From Bradyrhizobium sp. ISRA430 (GTDB taxonomy: Bacteria; Pseudomonadota; Alphaproteobacteria; Rhizobiales; Xanthobacteraceae), in assembly GCF_029909975.1 (NCBI RefSeq), contig NZ_CP094516.1:6200001-6264000 (forward strand): 64,000 nt of DNA, in the 5' to 3' direction. Shown here in pieces: positions 63,481-64,000 of the stretch (position 1 is the first letter of the stretch; every line of letters begins with the position of its first letter). Under the pieces are notes generated by a model that did not search any database, had not been told where the DNA came from, and saw only the letters and a program-made list of their open reading frames with translations. The position numbers and the translations under genes are program-made.

Positions 63481-64000
63481 AACGCCGCCGCAGGGTTAAC
63501 CGCGGCTCGGAGCAGCTTCAGCGCGTCCTCGCTCGCCCATTCGGCGGGCCCGGCGATCGTCGCGATCTCGCAGCCCTGGGGATCGACCAGCACGGAGGTC
63601 GGCATTCCCAGCGCCCGGCCTATAGCCTTAAGATCCTGAAAAACCTTGGCTTTCTGGTCATTGAAATAGCCGAGCCTGGTCAAATTGGCCTCTTTCAGGA
63701 AGTTTTTCGGCTTCTCCGGGTCGCGGGTGTCGATATTGATCGCCACCACCTCGAAATTCGGTCCGCTCATCTTGGCCTGGAGCTCCTCCAGCGCCGGCAT
63801 TTCCTTGCGACAGGGCACGCACCAGGTGGCCCAAAGGTTCACCAGCAAGGTCTTGCCGCGGAAATCGGACAGCTTCTTCGGCTTGCCGTCGGCGTCCTCG
63901 AAGGCGAGGTCGGGCAGCTTCAGGGGGGCGCTCGCCATGGTCAGCGCCGCCACCTCGCCACGGGCGAGCGGGGCGATCTTCTGCGCGGTGGTCACCGCGG
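63477..64000 (-). CDS. tlpA: Thiol:disulfide interchange protein TlpA, N-terminus outside the window
   Basis: Membrane-anchored periplasmic thioredoxin-like protein, known in B. japonicum as a reductase for Cu-A site assembly (CoxB, ScoI) of cytochrome oxidase. Seen: LWATWCVPCRKEMPAL with the WCVPC active site, LGMPTSVLVDPQGCEIATI with the cis-Pro and an extra Cys, and a long resemblance to the B. japonicum sequence. The frame continues beyond base 64000; the signal-anchor (about 50 residues) is missing. The stop overlaps the convergent YjfB-like gene by 4 bases. Confidence 0.93.
   Translation of the reverse strand, partial: AVTTAQKIAPLARGEVAALTMASAPLKLPDLAFEDADGKPKKLSDFRGKTLLVNLWATWCVPCRKEMPALEELQAKMSGPNFEVVAINIDTRDPEKPKNFLKEANLTRLGYFNDQKAKVFQDLKAIGRALGMPTSVLVDPQGCEIATIAGPAEWASEDALKLLRAAVNPAAAF

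Overview
The window is high-GC DNA with tightly packed genes on both strands. It looks like a chromosomal segment of a Bradyrhizobium species near the B. japonicum group. The evidence is an ispH-thrB-rnhA cluster typical of Rhizobiales, an NdvA-type glucan exporter, a tlpA gene at the right edge that closely resembles the B. japonicum cytochrome-maturation thioredoxin, many Bradyrhizobium-style conserved hypothetical proteins, and many nested palindromic intergenic repeats. There is no phage, insertion sequence, plasmid or CRISPR signature. Apart from a tRNA-Leu and one gene remnant it reads as ordinary backbone sequence.

Layout. 0-2.2 kb: ispH (5' cut by the window), thrB and rnhA, the last two with a 4-nt overlap. 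2.3-10 kb, mostly minus strand: peroxiredoxin, DUF924 protein, FadD-type acyl-CoA ligase, D,D-carboxypeptidase with a long Lys/Ala/Pro tail, NdvA-like exporter, NMT1/THI5-like binding protein. 10-14 kb: Gly/Tyr-rich secreted protein, HisE-like protein, YqaA-like membrane protein, aspartate ammonia-lyase. 14-19 kb: two nitronate-monooxygenase-fold flavoproteins flank an acyl-CoA thioesterase, a 32-codon membrane ORF and a second acyl-CoA ligase. 19-22 kb: a run of small exported or membrane-anchored hypotheticals, the first with a CtrA-like box. 22-29 kb: a NarL-type two-component pair, a 921-aa membrane DUF2235 hydrolase with two small unknown genes upstream, and tRNA-Leu(CAA).

29-36.5 kb: DsbB, an AbrB-family membrane protein, a PsiF-like protein, a TetR regulator facing two thioesterases across two matching operator palindromes, a DsbA-like oxidoreductase, and an operon pairing an alpha/beta hydrolase with an HtrA-like PDZ protein that has lost its whole catalytic triad. 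36.8-45.5 kb: an M20 amidohydrolase followed by a complete oligopeptide-type ABC transporter and an MFS transporter, which reads as uptake and hydrolysis of peptides or N-acyl amino compounds. 45.5-54 kb: HAD phosphatase, a GGDEF remnant next to dodecin, EamA exporter, GT87-like membrane protein, HNH endonuclease, a solitary Bug-type binding protein, and a minus-strand set of NHL protein, flavin monooxygenase and DUF2855 protein. 55-64 kb: AlkA, GluQ, a soluble hybrid histidine kinase convergent with a BrkB/YihY protein, small membrane protein, cobalamin adenosyltransferase, etfBA with a strong terminator, 3-hydroxyacyl-CoA dehydrogenase, YjfB-like protein and partial tlpA.

Several genes bear on fatty-acyl and electron metabolism (two acyl-CoA ligases, three thioesterases, etfBA, hydroxyacyl-CoA dehydrogenase) and on periplasmic thiol chemistry (dsbB, dsbA-like, tlpA). 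No clear new multi-gene defence or mobile system is visible. The most unusual items are the dead HtrA-like protein with its hydrolase, the unrecorded 32-codon membrane ORF, the paired TetR operators, the GGDEF remnant, the 17-nt tandem duplication before the hydroxyacyl-CoA dehydrogenase, and the DUF2235 locus.
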